A stretch of DNA of 64,000 bases from Elmis aenea. Taxonomy: Eukaryota > Arthropoda > Insecta > Coleoptera > Elmidae. A program made the position numbers and the translations under genes. Numbering within the stretch: the first letter of the stretch is position 1; each line of letters begins with the position of its first letter. Location of the stretch: contig OX393578.1 of assembly GCA_947652605.1 (NCBI GenBank), positions 59,589,415 to 59,653,414 of the forward strand. The letters are read 5' to 3'. Under the pieces are notes generated by a model. It worked only from the letters and a program-made list of their open reading frames with translations. It made no database searches and was not told the DNA's origin. Below are positions 36,173 through 48,147 of the stretch, one piece after another.

Positions 36173-38840
36173 ATGTTGTTGAAAGTTTTTTACGTTGTTG
36201 CTATATTTAAGGTTTGTGTGATATTTACCGTTAAGACTGGTAAGTTTGTTTTCTTTATTTTTGAAGTGTATGGGTATGACACAATTAAAATTATAATTTT
36301 TTAATATATAAAATGGAAATTGACTGAACATTAATCCAAATGTCTGTTCCAAAATGTTATTAGTTTTGGATGCAAAGGCAAAAATGTGTGAATATCGTGT
36401 GTTGTCATAAATCTGTGAAAATCGAGAGTAGCCTAATGTTAGATAACGTTTTAGAAGGCACTACTAAACCACCAAATTATTGCGGTTCTGAAAAAAAGAC
36501 TACTAAGTTAACAGGACCATTTAGTCCTTTGCCAACATCTACTGAGCTAACAAAAGCATATGGTCCTTCGGAGACATCTACTGAGCTAATAGGAGCATAT
36601 GGTCCTTCGGAAACATCTACTGAGCTAATAGGAGCATATGATCCTTCGGAAACATCTACTGAGCTAATAGGAGCAAATGGTCCTTTGGAAACATCTACTG
36701 AGCTAATAGGAGCATATGATCCTTCGGAAACATCTACTGAGCTAATAGGAGCATATGGTCCTTTGGAAATATCTACTGAGCCAAAAGAAGCAACTGTTAC
36801 TAAACCAAGCTTAGAGAGCATTCTACCTAACAGTTACAATTGCGGTTATGAATTGTATTATACCCACAAATCTTACCATAGGAATCAAGTGAACTCTAAC
36901 GAGTTTCCATGGTTGGCGATGGTAATGAACAAAAACAGTGAAAATAGAACTTTGATGTGCCTAGGAACTCTAATAGGCAATACGCACGTTTTAACTGCAG
37001 CCAGTTGTTTAGAAAAATCAAAACAAGACAATGAAGATTTGTAAGTGTATTCATTGGGTGATTCAAATTTGAATAAAACCATTGGGATAAATCGTATTAC
37101 TAGAAAAGTTTCTGAGGTTCTTGGTAGTTAATAATAACTACCTAGATATCAAAAAAATCTCACTTTAAAAAAAATTACTTAATCATTAAGTTCAAGTTTT
37201 TACCATATCTATCCATACTCTTTTCGATTTCCCCTTTTTCTTTTTTTGAATAGAATCCATGTCTATGTTTAAAAAAAAAATAATATGTGTAGGCATACTA
37301 TTTTAAAGATTTAAAGGGGTTATAAAATAGTCTTCACAGAACAATCAAATCATAAATTTCAGTTAGGAAAGCATTTTAAAGATTTGTTTTCAGTTTCTAT
37401 AAAAATAGTTGCAAATATTTGTACTAGGTTTTGATCTTAACAATTAGCATATTTAAACAAAAACTAATGCTCTATCAATAATATAATAATAAGAGAGATA
37501 GTAATAGTTGCTCTAGAATTTAAATCAGCTTTTGTAAACCTACTAAAATTAATTGTACATTATTATAAACCTTTAATAAATTATAGATTAATTTCAGCAT
37601 ATTCGTTCGACTTGGAGAAGTTAATACCAAAACAGATCCGGACTGTGATTTTTTTGAAACGTATAAAGCTCCATTATGCGAGGCACGTATTTTTGATGTT
37701 GCCGTCAAAAAATATGCAATCCACCCGGATTATTCTAACATAAGTTCAACTGAACGTATTTCCGACATAGCAGTAATAACACTCAAAGATTTTGTGGAAT
37801 ATACAGGTAAAATAGAATCTGATGTATTTAATAATCGTAGATGATAAATGTTTATTTTTTAGAATTTATTAGACCACTTTGTCTTCCTAGGATCGAAGAT
37901 AGGACTCGGGAATGGGGTCAAAATATAACACTGTATACAACAGGATGGGGTTATTTAGATAATGGTAAGGTAATCATTTTCAAGTTAAAGCCAAATTAGG
38001 TAAAAATAAGTATTCACTCTGTTAAGAATGTAGTTTTTTTATATTTTATTTTGGGAAAAGTATACAATTCGAATAATCGTGTGATTTTCCGGGAAGTTTT
38101 TTTTTTAATAACAAATGTCATTTAAAGTTTTTGACTTTCATTTTATTATTCCTCAGAAGTTTAAAAAAATGTTTAGGTTTTCATTAGTTTCTTGCAAAAC
38201 GTAATAAAAAAATTTAAAACGCAAGTTATTTTAAAACAAATTTTTAAAGATTCCTACTTTCTGTAATTATCTTAATAAGCATTAAAAAAAAAACAAACTT
38301 TTGATAAAAGATCTTTATGTATCCAGGCAAAGTTTTAAAATGTTAAGAAAAGGTTTTTGAAGGATAATCAGTTATTCAAAATTATATTTGTATGATATCC
38401 GGTGTAAATTTCTAAAACTTACAAATTTTAAAATTTGTTTATTAAATATCATGGATTTATTTCGTTATGTTTTGGATAATTTTAATCACTAACTCAAACA
38501 AGTTGTTTAACATAAATAATTTTTAGGTAAGCCGGCCCTTTACGACATCAAAAAAAAAAGTTTGGGTACGTTAGTGCCAAAAGAACAATGTTCGCTTACT
38601 GCGTTAACTTCCGAAGTATCTCTTAATCGAGACTTAAACTTGTGTTTCATGGAGGGCAAAAACGCAAGTTGCTACTCAGACGTGGGGGCTCCCTTAATGT
38701 CCTACCAATTGTATCAATACTTTTTGGAAGGAATATTCAGCATGCCCACGGGACAAGACGCTTGTAAAGAAAACAGTTTGGGTGTTTACACCTCAGTAAT
38801 TCAAAGTTTGGACTGGATTAAGGAAAGAATTTTAGATTAA
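36173..38840 (+). pseudogene. SPH-D: duplicate of SPH-C that has lost its CLIP exons (possibly still expressed)
   Basis: A signal exon like that of C survives at 36173-36239 with a good GTAAGT donor. The next homologous sequence begins only at the end of CLIP2 (about 36390, VCC), so CLIP1 and nearly all of CLIP2 are deleted. The following exons are intact: about 36370-37040, 37598-37806, 37863-37964 and 38527-38840; from the ATG at 36370 they encode 431 aa. The TTATTAG before 36364 would be a natural acceptor but gives the wrong frame from the signal exon. TTAG at 36442 would be in frame but is a weak acceptor. His is replaced by Ser (TAASCLEK), Ser by Val (SDVGAPL), and Asp is kept (SDIAVITL). 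The linker has six 13-aa repeats. AATAAA at 38891. Either a secreted CLIP-less homologue via a cryptic acceptor, or a dead gene. Confidence 0.75.
36535..36790 (+). repeat. Coding 39-bp minisatellite in SPH-D linker (six units)
   Basis: Six nearly identical 13-residue units (STELIGAYGPSET type) plus a partial one. They are more homogeneous than the five units in gene C, so they were expanded or homogenised after the C/D duplication. Confidence 0.85.
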
Positions 38841-39381
38841 AAAAATTATACAATAATATTTGAACTTGATGATATGTAAATAGATTATTAAATAAACTCG
38901 TGAACCTTCCACTATACACCAAAAAATACAGATGAATATTAAAATGATCCGAATATAATATGTAGTTATGTAGTTCACAAGCAATAAGGCAATGAATAAA
39001 AATTTTATAAGGGTTTAAAAAAAATAATAAAAGAAATTTTCCGATGATACATCAAGATTTTAACAAAACAGCAACTCATGTAGCTTTCCATACCTCTATT
39101 ATTCGTCTTGTTTTAAAAACCGACCAATATTGACAGTAGAAATTTGTACTAATTAAATTTAAGTAGGTATCCAAAAATATATACTACCTTGTATTAATTA
39201 ATACACCTTAAAGATTTCTCGAGTAAGTTATCTTTTTGTAATAATCCTTGTTAAAATTATTTATATACTATCTTTCTTCTAAAAAATAAATTACAATGAC
39301 AAAGAAGAAAGTAATAACATCTATTAACCCAGAATTTGTTTTGCAGTTTCGTGTTTACAAATTACGTAAATTTGATTGAAC
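38841..39381. other. SPH-D 3' flank and spacer
   Basis: AATAAA at 38891, then AT-rich sequence homologous to the gene C flank up to about 39270. No gene is seen. Confidence 0.45.
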
Positions 39382-39393
39382 TGATAGCCTTGT
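39382..39393 (+). promoter_or_regulatory. Conserved upstream motif TGATAGCCTTGT (gene E)
   Basis: An exact copy of the word found before gene C, 259 bases from the gene E ATG, in otherwise little-conserved surroundings. Confidence 0.35.
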
Positions 39394-39640
39394 GATGCAA
39401 CAGGTGTTTCTATCAAATTATTTCCCATAACAAACTACAAAGAATTGTGAAATTGGCAGCATGAAAATACTGTTAGTGAATTTTAAAGTTGGGTCATTGA
39501 ACAATTCAATTGCGAAGATGATTTCTGTGTTGTAAAAACAAGTTTCGCTGACTTACAAAGTTCACGGTTGGATATATATAAATTCATGTATCATCATCAT
39601 TATAATTATTGGATTATTTAGGTGCTAGTAGTTTGCGAAG

Positions 39641-42600
39641 ATGTTTTTAGGTATTGTTATCGTGGGTGCAGTGTTCAATATTTTTGTGATACCAACAATT
39701 AATGCCGGTAAGTTTAGTATATTTGCATGTTCGATACTTTTTGAACAAATAAATATGGTATATTGTTGCAGTGAATGTTTTAATTTTATTTATTGCATTG
39801 GTTGTCATTAATTTGTATGTTTATATTTGTTTATTGGGTCAGTCTAACGTCATAAAGGTTAAAAATTTCCAATTCACACATTAATAAAGGTGAGAATTTG
39901 GTTATGCAACATTTCTGTGAACAATCCCATAGAAGAATTCTTGAATTTTAGGGTTTATTACTAGACAAATTTTTAAAAATTTTGAAGAGCATTAGAAAAT
40001 ATTTTTAATAAGGTTCTAAACAAATTAATAGTGGTTATGGATTGCATAATGCATATATTATATTATTTAACATTTCTACGTACCTACAATCAGAGCCAGA
40101 GCAAAATTTTTAATTATTTGGCAATAACAAAGTTCAAAGGTACACACTTAACAAATTTTCGGGAACTTTAAAGAGCTTTAAAAATTATTTTTAACGGTTT
40201 TTTTCGCAATTAACTTAAACATTGCATGTATAAATTTTATTGATATTGTATTTATATATGCAATGTTTATAGTTACTGATCAAGAGTTCAATAAAGACTC
40301 GAAAGATTTGGCTGATGTAAAGAGTTTTCTTTATAAACCTCATGACTACCGTCCCGTTATTCTCTACAATTATTGTTTGGTCGTATTCTTGGTTCATAAA
40401 CAATATTTTTCAAAAAACAGAATTTGTCAATTTGCTTTAAAAAGTGTTTGAATCTTTTCTGCAACTTTTTGTAATAAAATTATCTAGAATAATTAACTGC
40501 AGCTACCAAAATATCTACTTCCGCATCTAAAACCTTTAAGTATCTTTTAACCACCCCAGTTTTTTTTAATACTAAGCTTACGTATAATTTGCGATAAAAT
40601 CTCTTTTAGCTAATTAGAAGGTATTATTTTGCAATAAAAGGGGTTTTAAAAAATATACCCATCTGCTTATTGAATGGCTTAAAGGTATTGCATTTATTAC
40701 GTAAGGGAAAATAATTTTGTCGCGCCTCAACGCTTAAAACTGATAAGCAGGATTTAATATTTATTCGAACGACGTTTAAAGTAATTAAAAAAGGATGAAA
40801 TTGTGATATTTTAAAGTCACATGGTACCAAAAAAATAAAATTTCTACTTACAAAGAGACGAGAGTTCTGAAACAGGCTTGCTCATTAACAAGAGATGCCT
40901 CAAAAATAAGATCAGTGATTTTTAATTGCATCTATTTATATTAATAATCTAAAATATTTTAAGCATTTATCAATAACGGTTGCTCTTACATTTTTGGAGT
41001 TTATTTATAACCCATTTTAACAGATACCTGCACAACCTATTTTGGCCAGAAAGCGGAATGTATTTCTTTGCGTACATGTCCCACAATGAACGAGGGAATT
41101 TTCAAGTTGGACCCTTCAGCAGTAGACTACGCAAGAAAATCTATATGCAAAATTGAAAATAACGAAACTTTTGTTTGTTGCGGTACGTACTATCCAAGTC
41201 TATCCCCATTTCTGGTTGCTCATGAGAGTTTTTTTTACAGGATTGTGCGGGCTTTCCAAGAACGGAGAGGAAATGGGATGCATACCGTTAAAAGAATGCT
41301 CACACATCGTGGATGATTTGTTATCTTTGGATCAAAACCTAATAGATCAGGCCAAAAAGGCTGTGTGCAAAGTGCAAAACGATGAAGTTCACGTTTGTTG
41401 CGATTACCAGTCAAAACTGGAAGTGGTTGTTCCGGTGTCCGAGAAGACGAGTATCAACAACCTTACCAGTACTGAAAACGTGGATAGGGATCTTCCGAAT
41501 GATAGGATATGTGGTTTTCAACATTCAGATTATCGAATACGTAATAGTAACACCATAAATTCTGATGATTTTCCGTGGCTGGTATTGCTTATGTATGAGA
41601 TAAATGATGGAACTACGAAGCCGTTCTGTACTGGGGCGCTAATAAGTCACAGGCATGTGGTTACAGCAGCGAGCTGTCTTGAGAAAGTACAAAATTTGTA
41701 AGTAATATGGTATATAAAAGACATTTTGCAGGTCGTTTAGTCCCAGAGCTTGGTTATATTCTTGCACACTCTTCTCTCTTTGGCTTTCTTCCTCCAATTC
41801 ATTATGTGTTTCTCTCTTAGTTCTGTCTCCACCGCTTCTCTCCATCTTTGTCTGGGTCTTCCCCTTTATTTCTTGTATGTAAGTTCTTTCCACGCTATCT
41901 CTTTTATTATTCTGCTGTCCTCCCTTCTCTCAATATGTCCTAGCTATTGTATTCTTCTGGCATTTATTACTTTGTCTATAGTGGCTTCTTTGAAAATTTT
42001 ATATACCTCCTCGTTCGTTCTTCTTATATATCCCTCATTTGTTCTCTTTCCTCCCACTATTCTCCTAGTTATCTTTCTTTTCCATCTTCTTAGGGCTTCC
42101 TTTGCATTTTTGTTCAGTACCCAGGTCTCACACCCATAGATCGCTGTAGGTCTTAGTATTGTTTTATACAAACGTAGTTTGGTGCTCCTAGATAACTCTT
42201 TTACTCTTTTGTTGGCTTTCAGAACTCTCATGTTTATGTCTTTTTCTTCTTCCATTTTGTTTGTGAGAAGTGTCCCAAGTACACAAATTTATTAACTTCC
42301 TTAAATCCCCCTACCACTAGCCTGTCTTCTTCTGTTTGATGTCCTATTACCATTAGCTTGGTCTTATCTTCAGTTTTGGATAACGTTTGAAGTTCAAATG
42401 CAGTTGATATGTCAAAAAGTGTGTTGTTTCGTTTACCCTTAATCCCATTTTTTTGTGCTGCTTCTGTCATTCTGCTTGTGATCTCTTCTAGTTCCTTCAA
42501 AGTTTTTGCCAGTATCGGCGTAACATGAGTTGGTGACTTTTGTTTAGAATTGTTCCCTCTCTGTTCAGTCTCCCATCTCTTACTTTTTTTTTCAGAACTG

Positions 42601-45490
42601 CGTTGAATATGAGGGCTGATAATGGCAAGCAATATAGTCCTTTTTTTAAATGCAGAAGAATTAGACTAAATGCAAGGATTCCTGCAAGCAAATCGAATAA
42701 CAAAAGACTAATTGCTACCAGCTTTATAAAAATAAAAATTTATTTAATATTAAAAGTTTAAAAAACGTAACGTTTTTCCTTGAATAAGGCGAGCAGTGAA
42801 AATGTTAATTTCTGAGTAAATTTACGATTAAAAAAATTAAATAATTAAGTAGTTTTTACTCATACGCCAGCGGATATATTTTTTTTCATTTACGTAGTTT
42901 CTAAACAAAAACAATCATTTACCTGTAAAAAGTTTTGAATGTGCCAGGAAGCAGATATTAATTATAGTAAAACTTTTATGCTAATTATGTTAATATTCCA
43001 GCTGGGCGAGTTATTTATTATATTTGTGATATTACACATTCCAGCATTTGCTAAATTTTAAGAAAATATTCGAGCTATTATGATCCAAGAAATTTAATAA
43101 AGCCTGTCCGATATCAAGAAAAGCAATTTGTTTCAAACTAAATATATTTCCTCTACATTATTAACTGATTTGTTGCAAAGATTATTAAAATTTTGCTAAC
43201 AAAAAATGGTAGTGATTAATTTTTTCCTTCTTACTTTTTGCACAAGCATTAAGGATTATTAGCCCCTAAATACGATTTTTAATTTTTCGCGAAAAATGGG
43301 AAAAGTACAAAGGCTATAGTCTTTGCACTTTTTTCGACAAAAAAATCGATTTTCTTAAAACTACAGCAAATGGCTTCAAACTTCTTAAACACGTTAGTTA
43401 CGAGCAAGTTAAGGATTATTAGCCCCTAAATACGATTATTAATTTTTCGCGAAAAATGGGAAAAGTACAAAGGCTATAGTCTTTGCACTTTTTTCGACAA
43501 AAAAATCGATTTTCTTAAAACTACAGCAAATGGCTTCAAACTTCTTAAACACGTTAGTTACGAGCAAGTTAAGGATTATTAGCCCCTAAATACGATTTTT
43601 AATTTTTCGCGAAAAATGGGAAAAGTACAAAGGCTTATATATATAGTCTTTGCACTTTTTTCGACAAAAAAATCGATTTTCTTAAAACTACAGCAAATGG
43701 CTTCAAACTTCTTAAACACGTTAGTTACGAGCAAGTTAAGGATTATTAGCCCCTAAATACGATTTTTAATTTTTCGCGAAAAATGGGAAAAGTACAAAGG
43801 CTATAGTCTTTGCACTTTTTTCGACAAAAAAATCGATTTTCTTAAAACTACAGCAAATGGCTTCAAACTTCGTATACACATTAGTTATGAGCGAATTAAG
43901 GATTATTAGCCCCTAAATACGATTTTTAATTTTTCGCGAAAAATGGGAAAAGTACAAAGGCTATATATATTAGTTACGAGCAAGTTAAGACCTAATTCCT
44001 TTACAGTAATTTTATTTTGTGTCACTAAAATACCAACAAGTTGACAATTTTTCATTCAAATATTACTTCTGATTTTTTTTATTTCAGAAAATTTGTTCGT
44101 CTGGGGGATTTTAACCTTAAAACAAACCCGGATTGTGAATATATTAAAGAACTTAACTTCACGTACTGTGGAGAGGACGTTATAGACAATCCTGTAAAGA
44201 ACTATGTAACTCATCAAAATTATTCCTTCGATGAACATGGAACATTTAACGACATAGCTGTACTGCAGTTGAAGAAATATGTCGAATTTACAGGTAAAAA
44301 GTAAGTGCGTTACTGATTTTGGTCAATTTTTAACTAAAGTTATTTTGTAGAATACGTCAGAGCCATTTGCCTACCGAATAAGGACGATAATTTACGGAAA
44401 ATTGGGAAAATGTTGTACACATCTGGGTGGGGTTCTTTTGTAGACAGTAAGTATAATATTGAGTTATCTTAAATATAAACTGTTTATTATAAAGTGGTTT
44501 AAATATATTAGCGTATGCCAATTAAAGCCATCTTTTCTTCAAGTATTTATTTTAATGTGCTGTATGCTTATTAGGGCTTGATAACCCAGTCAAAAAATCA
44601 CAAAAACATTTTAAATTACAATCAGTTAATTAAACTCCAACTTCATGTTGCTTGGTGTTAAAAAACATCCAAGTTTTGTTTAAAATTTGAGACATACGAT
44701 GATAAACTAAATTGTTTCGCATTTATTCCACAAAAATGATCAAAATTATTCATGCAGTCCTATTTTAATGGGGCAATAAGGAAGAATGCTGTAGGGAACT
44801 TGTTATAAAATACGTTAGAATGTCGAAAGTGATCATGTATATTGATTTATGAGTATGATTTCAAAATGAGTGCAAGATAGGAGAAAAAAATGCTGCCTTT
44901 TGATGTAAAGTTTGTCTTTAGTGCATTTATAAATTGTTTAAAAAAAATAGAAACGGGAAAAGTGGAAAAGTCCAAATTCAAATAGTTATTAAATAAATTC
45001 TATACAACATGATACAAACATTAAAAACTATTAGGTACACTTTTTTACAATAATTTTACTAATTTAATCAACTTTTTTGATATCAATATGTTTTCCTATG
45101 TAACATTTACACCCTGTAAGTCATTCAAAATTTGTGACTTTTACAAATCTTTCTTTAAGCTAACAGTATGGTTTTAAAATTTTAGATAAGCCAGGCTGGT
45201 TTGATATCAAGAAAAAAACGATCGGAACCTTGGTACCCACTACTGAATGTGTATCTAACTACAACTCTTCAGTTCAAGAATCCTACTTGTGTTTACGTGA
45301 AGGAGCAAATGCCAGTTGTATATACGATTCAGGAGGACCTCTCATGTCGTCCAACAAGTTACAGTTTTATTTGGAAGGAATTTTCATAGGCTATCCAGGA
45401 AATAACTTCTGCAAAGAGGGAAATACTGGGATTTATACTAAAGTTGTTCAGTATGTAGAGTGGATCAAGAGCACTGTTGTGGAATTGTAA
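39641..45490 (+). CDS. SPH-E: double-CLIP serine protease homologue that keeps the Ser but not the His
   Basis: Six exons: 39641-39707, 41024-41182, 41241-41697, 44088-44293, 44351-44446 and 45186-45490; 1290 nt, 429 aa. Signal peptide 1-22 (MFLGIVIVGAVFNIFVIPTI). CLIP1 (CTTYFGQKAEC … FVCC), CLIP2 with long first loop (CGLSKNGEEMGC … HVCC), linker, then CGFQHSDYRI and the protease-like domain. The Ser site is canonical (YDSGGPLMS) and Asp is present (NDIAVLQL), but His is Ser (VVTAASCLEK), so hydrolysis should still fail. RI is followed by RNSN rather than VGG. Intron 2 is only 58 bases; intron 3 is 2.4 kb and holds a LINE remnant and a tandem array. An AATAAA overlaps the stop codon (45490-45495) and a second lies at about 45502. 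Its first CLIP pair is the closest relative of the CLIP-only product of gene C. Predicted secreted, non-catalytic. Confidence 0.92.
39708..41023. other. SPH-E intron 1
   Basis: AT-rich, no recognised element or exon; short open frames here look random. Confidence 0.45.
41715..42650 (-). mobile_element. LINE remnant in SPH-E intron 3
   Basis: Minus-strand frames, broken by frameshifts, encode the second half of a non-LTR reverse transcriptase: PLSALIFNAVLKK (GxSPLLFN-type), EDKTKLMVIGHQ, FVYLGHFSQ, LRPTAIYGCETWVLNKN, RRWKRKITRRI, and a C-terminal tail ending near 41720 (LGLNDLQNVF). The upstream RT core and endonuclease are missing. It is a different family from the remnants in genes A and B. 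Confidence 0.8.
42651..43250. other. SPH-E intron 3, unassigned part
   Basis: AT-rich sequence with no recognised feature between the LINE remnant and the 160-bp tandem array. Confidence 0.4.
43251..43990. repeat. 160-bp tandem array with internal palindromes in SPH-E intron 3
   Basis: AAGGATTATTAGCCCCTAAA starts at 43251, 43411, 43571, 43738 and 43898, so the period is 160 bases (one unit is 167 because of an extra TATATAT); about 4.6 units. Copies are nearly identical. Each contains the perfect palindrome ATTTTTCGCGAAAAAT and the stem AAAAGTACAAAG … CTTTGCACTTTT. Confidence 0.93.
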
Positions 45491-46419
45491 ATAAATTGGC
45501 TAATAAAATTTTAAATCTTGCTGACTTTATCGGATTAGTTGAAATATCGAAACGTGTATGCTCAAACAACGTAAATTTTAAATCGCTGTTCGTTAGTTGT
45601 AAACAGATGGAATGGACCGAATAACTTATTGTTAACAAGGTGTATGTCGTACAAAAGGACGAAGCAGACTTTATTATATGGTTTGTTTGTAATGAAAGAC
45701 CCAGTTTGTTTGCTGTTATGAGGTTTGTACTGCCAACATGGGGGCTTTGTGATTACTGCCAGCAACGAAGTCAAACTGAAACATAATTAGGATCTTAAAG
45801 CAAAATAAAAGTCACTTCCCATGTTTTCTAGAACACAAACCATTCTAAAAAATATGCAAGATGAATAATTCATGCGAAAAATTTCAAAATTAAAAAACAA
45901 TTAATTACGAATAAGGCAATAAAGAGCAATACTAAATGTTTAAACTTTACAAAAATTATCTAACGGAACTGTGTTGTGTTGTTTATAAGTTTCGCGAAAC
46001 ATGCAAATAAGGGGATGAACTTTTCAGCGTTTGTTTTTACGAAAGAATGTTCTTAACTTGATTGTTAGTATAAATTATGCTAATTATTTCAAACTCAAAC
46101 TATTTTTAACAACTTTAACAACGGTACACACACAGTGCGTGTTTGAATGGTTGATAAATATTTACTATGGGCTTTTATTGATTATCATTATTATTTTAAT
46201 TTAAAATTTGCAATGCACTTAATATTATAGATTAATAAACATTTTAACTTTAACCTAATTTGCTACGTTTTTTTTTTGAGTCTGGTTGTCGCAATGGTCA
46301 ATCCTGGTCACGATTACAATCTAATCACTACACTACTGTAACTACAGAGCACTGTACTCTGCTTTTGTACACTTTCAGTCTACACGAGTTCAAAGGGTTT
46401 TATCCTTTTGAGCCTACGC
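45491..46419. other. Spacer after SPH-E
   Basis: AT-rich; nothing recognised beyond the gene E poly(A) region. Confidence 0.4.
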
Positions 46420-46830
46420 ACTAGTTTTTAGTTATCGAGGTTGGAGCACTTCAATGTTGGAATGCCTGGGGAGCCTCTCCTCGTGGCTTTTGGCAGCTTT
46501 TTTAATTTCTTGCTTGACAGATTCAACCTGGAGTTTCTGGTGTAAATCGCTGTTCCGAACATAAATGCTCCTTGGTATGTCCAAACAGCCTGAGCACCTG
46601 TTTGTATAGAAGTTTGTTTTGGATAGAAAGCTGGGAGATTCTTCATACCAGCCAATTCATATCTCTATACTTTATCTTCAACTGTTCCGTTTTTTTTTTG
46701 ACGTGTTTCTTCCATTTTAACTTGACGTCTACGTTTAGGCCAAGATTTTTAGCAGCCTTTTTGCAAGGGATTAAGGGATTATATCATTATGTAGATACAC
46801 TGGTAGGTAGTTTATTCTAAACGAGAAAGC
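46420..46830 (-). mobile_element. Jockey-type LINE C-terminal fragment
   Basis: Minus-strand frames encode the end of a Jockey-like ORF2. VRNSDLHQKLQVESVKQEI and KSHEERLPRHSN (46560-46435) match the Jockey C-terminal pattern LHxDLxIPxVxEEI…RLxxHPN. Upstream, in another frame, WTYQGAFMFGTA and basic WKKHVKKK-type residues are consistent with the same family. The copy is frameshifted and truncated. Confidence 0.65.
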
Positions 46831-46872
46831 TAATAGTGTAATAGGCTGTTTATACAATATTTCATCTATCTA

Positions 46873-47220
46873 TCTATATATATAAAAGAGCTTGTTTGTT
46901 TGTTTGTTTGTGTGTTTGTTTGTTTGTTTGTGTGTTTGTTTGTTTGTTTGTTCGCTATAGAATCCTAGGTCCGTTGTCCGATTGGGACCAAATTTTGCAC
47001 AGTTACTATTTAGGACCTGACGGATCAAACGTCATATAAAGAACGGCCGGAAATGCCCGGGAACGGCCGGAAACGTCCGCCGAGCGCGAGCGCGGAGCGC
47101 CAGTAGTCTGTAATTGAACGTTTGGGAACGTCCGCAGGGCGCGAGCGCGGAGCGCGAGTAGTCTGTGATTGATAAAAGATAATTGTAATCACCCGTGCAA
47201 CGCCAGGTAAATCGCCTAGT
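46873..47220 (+). mobile_element. Non-autonomous Helitron-like element
   Basis: It starts TCTATATATATAAAAGAGC and ends CGTGCAACGCCAGGTAAATCGCCTAGT. It is inserted between an A and a T, matching the usual Helitron rules (5'-TC, 3'-CTAGT, A|T target, no target duplication). Inside are a (TTTG)n microsatellite (46891-46951) and two GC-rich direct repeats containing GCGCGAGCGCGGAGCGC and AGTAGTCTGT at about 47075 and 47130. No coding content. Confidence 0.65.
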
Positions 47221-47910
47221 TAATTATAAAAGACTCTGAACGCATTGGAATAATTACCTCATCATTTGAAAATAACTCGCCACGCGTCTAATACCAAATC
47301 TGTCCACTCTGCAATAATCTGCTTTAAATTTCATTAATCAATTATATTCGCAAAACATTTCAGAATCGCTGCGTACACCCATTATTTAACTCCAAAATTG
47401 TTAACCTGTCTAGATGTTACAGCTCCACAAGGTATCTCTTAATTAAGATTTATGCAATGCAGAATGCTGCAAAAACTATTTTAATTTAAAAATATTAATA
47501 AAGCGACAATAAAGCACACTCGAATAATGAAAATAATAATGTTCATTTCAACTAAAAATTTCCATTTATTTGCAATTTAGCTAAATCTTCGCGTTTAATA
47601 TTGTTTCAGGTGTAATTTAATTTAGCAACGTTTAAGTATCTATGAATTTAGCCTGGCTGAAAGTTTGGTTGAATTATATTTCATTCTCTGTATTTATTCA
47701 TGATACTCTAAATGGATTGAATAATATTGTGTAGTACAGCATAAATTAGTGTAAAGAAGATACAATCAAACTTTTGATAGTACTATTTGATGAATTTATT
47801 ATCATCTGGATACGATGATTAAATTAGAATTTGTATTAAAATTTTGTCTATCATTCCTAGTGAATCGACAGCTATAATAGTTATTTATGTATCAAGGCCA
47901 AAAAGTGTAA

Positions 47911-47951
47911 CTTTTTCGGCCTCGTCTGGTTTGCAGACAAGGCCGAAAAAG
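47911..47951. repeat. Imperfect palindrome, CTTTTTCGGCC arms
   Basis: The arm CTTTTTCGGCCTCGTCTG (47911-47928) pairs with CAGACAAGGCCGAAAAAG (47934-47951), with one mismatch and a 5-base loop. A third related word, TTTTGGCCGAGG, follows at about 47956. Confidence 0.8.
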
Positions 47952-48102
47952 TACGTTTTGGCCGAGGTGCATATTACATTTTTTGTGCGATCGAATTAAA
48001 AACAATTTAAATTTTTAGTAATTTTCAAAATTACAGGTTAGCAACTACGTGACATTCTGTCACTGACAGATGACGGCGTATGTACTGCATTACCGGCCCT
48101 CT

Positions 48103-48147
48103 CCTTAGCAACGGCCGTAAAAGTTACTTTTTCGGCCGTTGCTAAGG
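48103..48147. repeat. Perfect 15-bp inverted repeat
   Basis: CCTTAGCAACGGCCG (48103-48117) pairs perfectly with CGGCCGTTGCTAAGG (48133-48147) around a 15-base T/A-rich loop. Confidence 0.85.

Noticed and set aside
36477..36821. Minus-strand repeat protein (ISSVDVSEG units) opposite SPH-D; a similar one at 32772-33053
   Set aside because: Mirror image of the 39-bp coding repeat in the SPH-C and SPH-D linkers.
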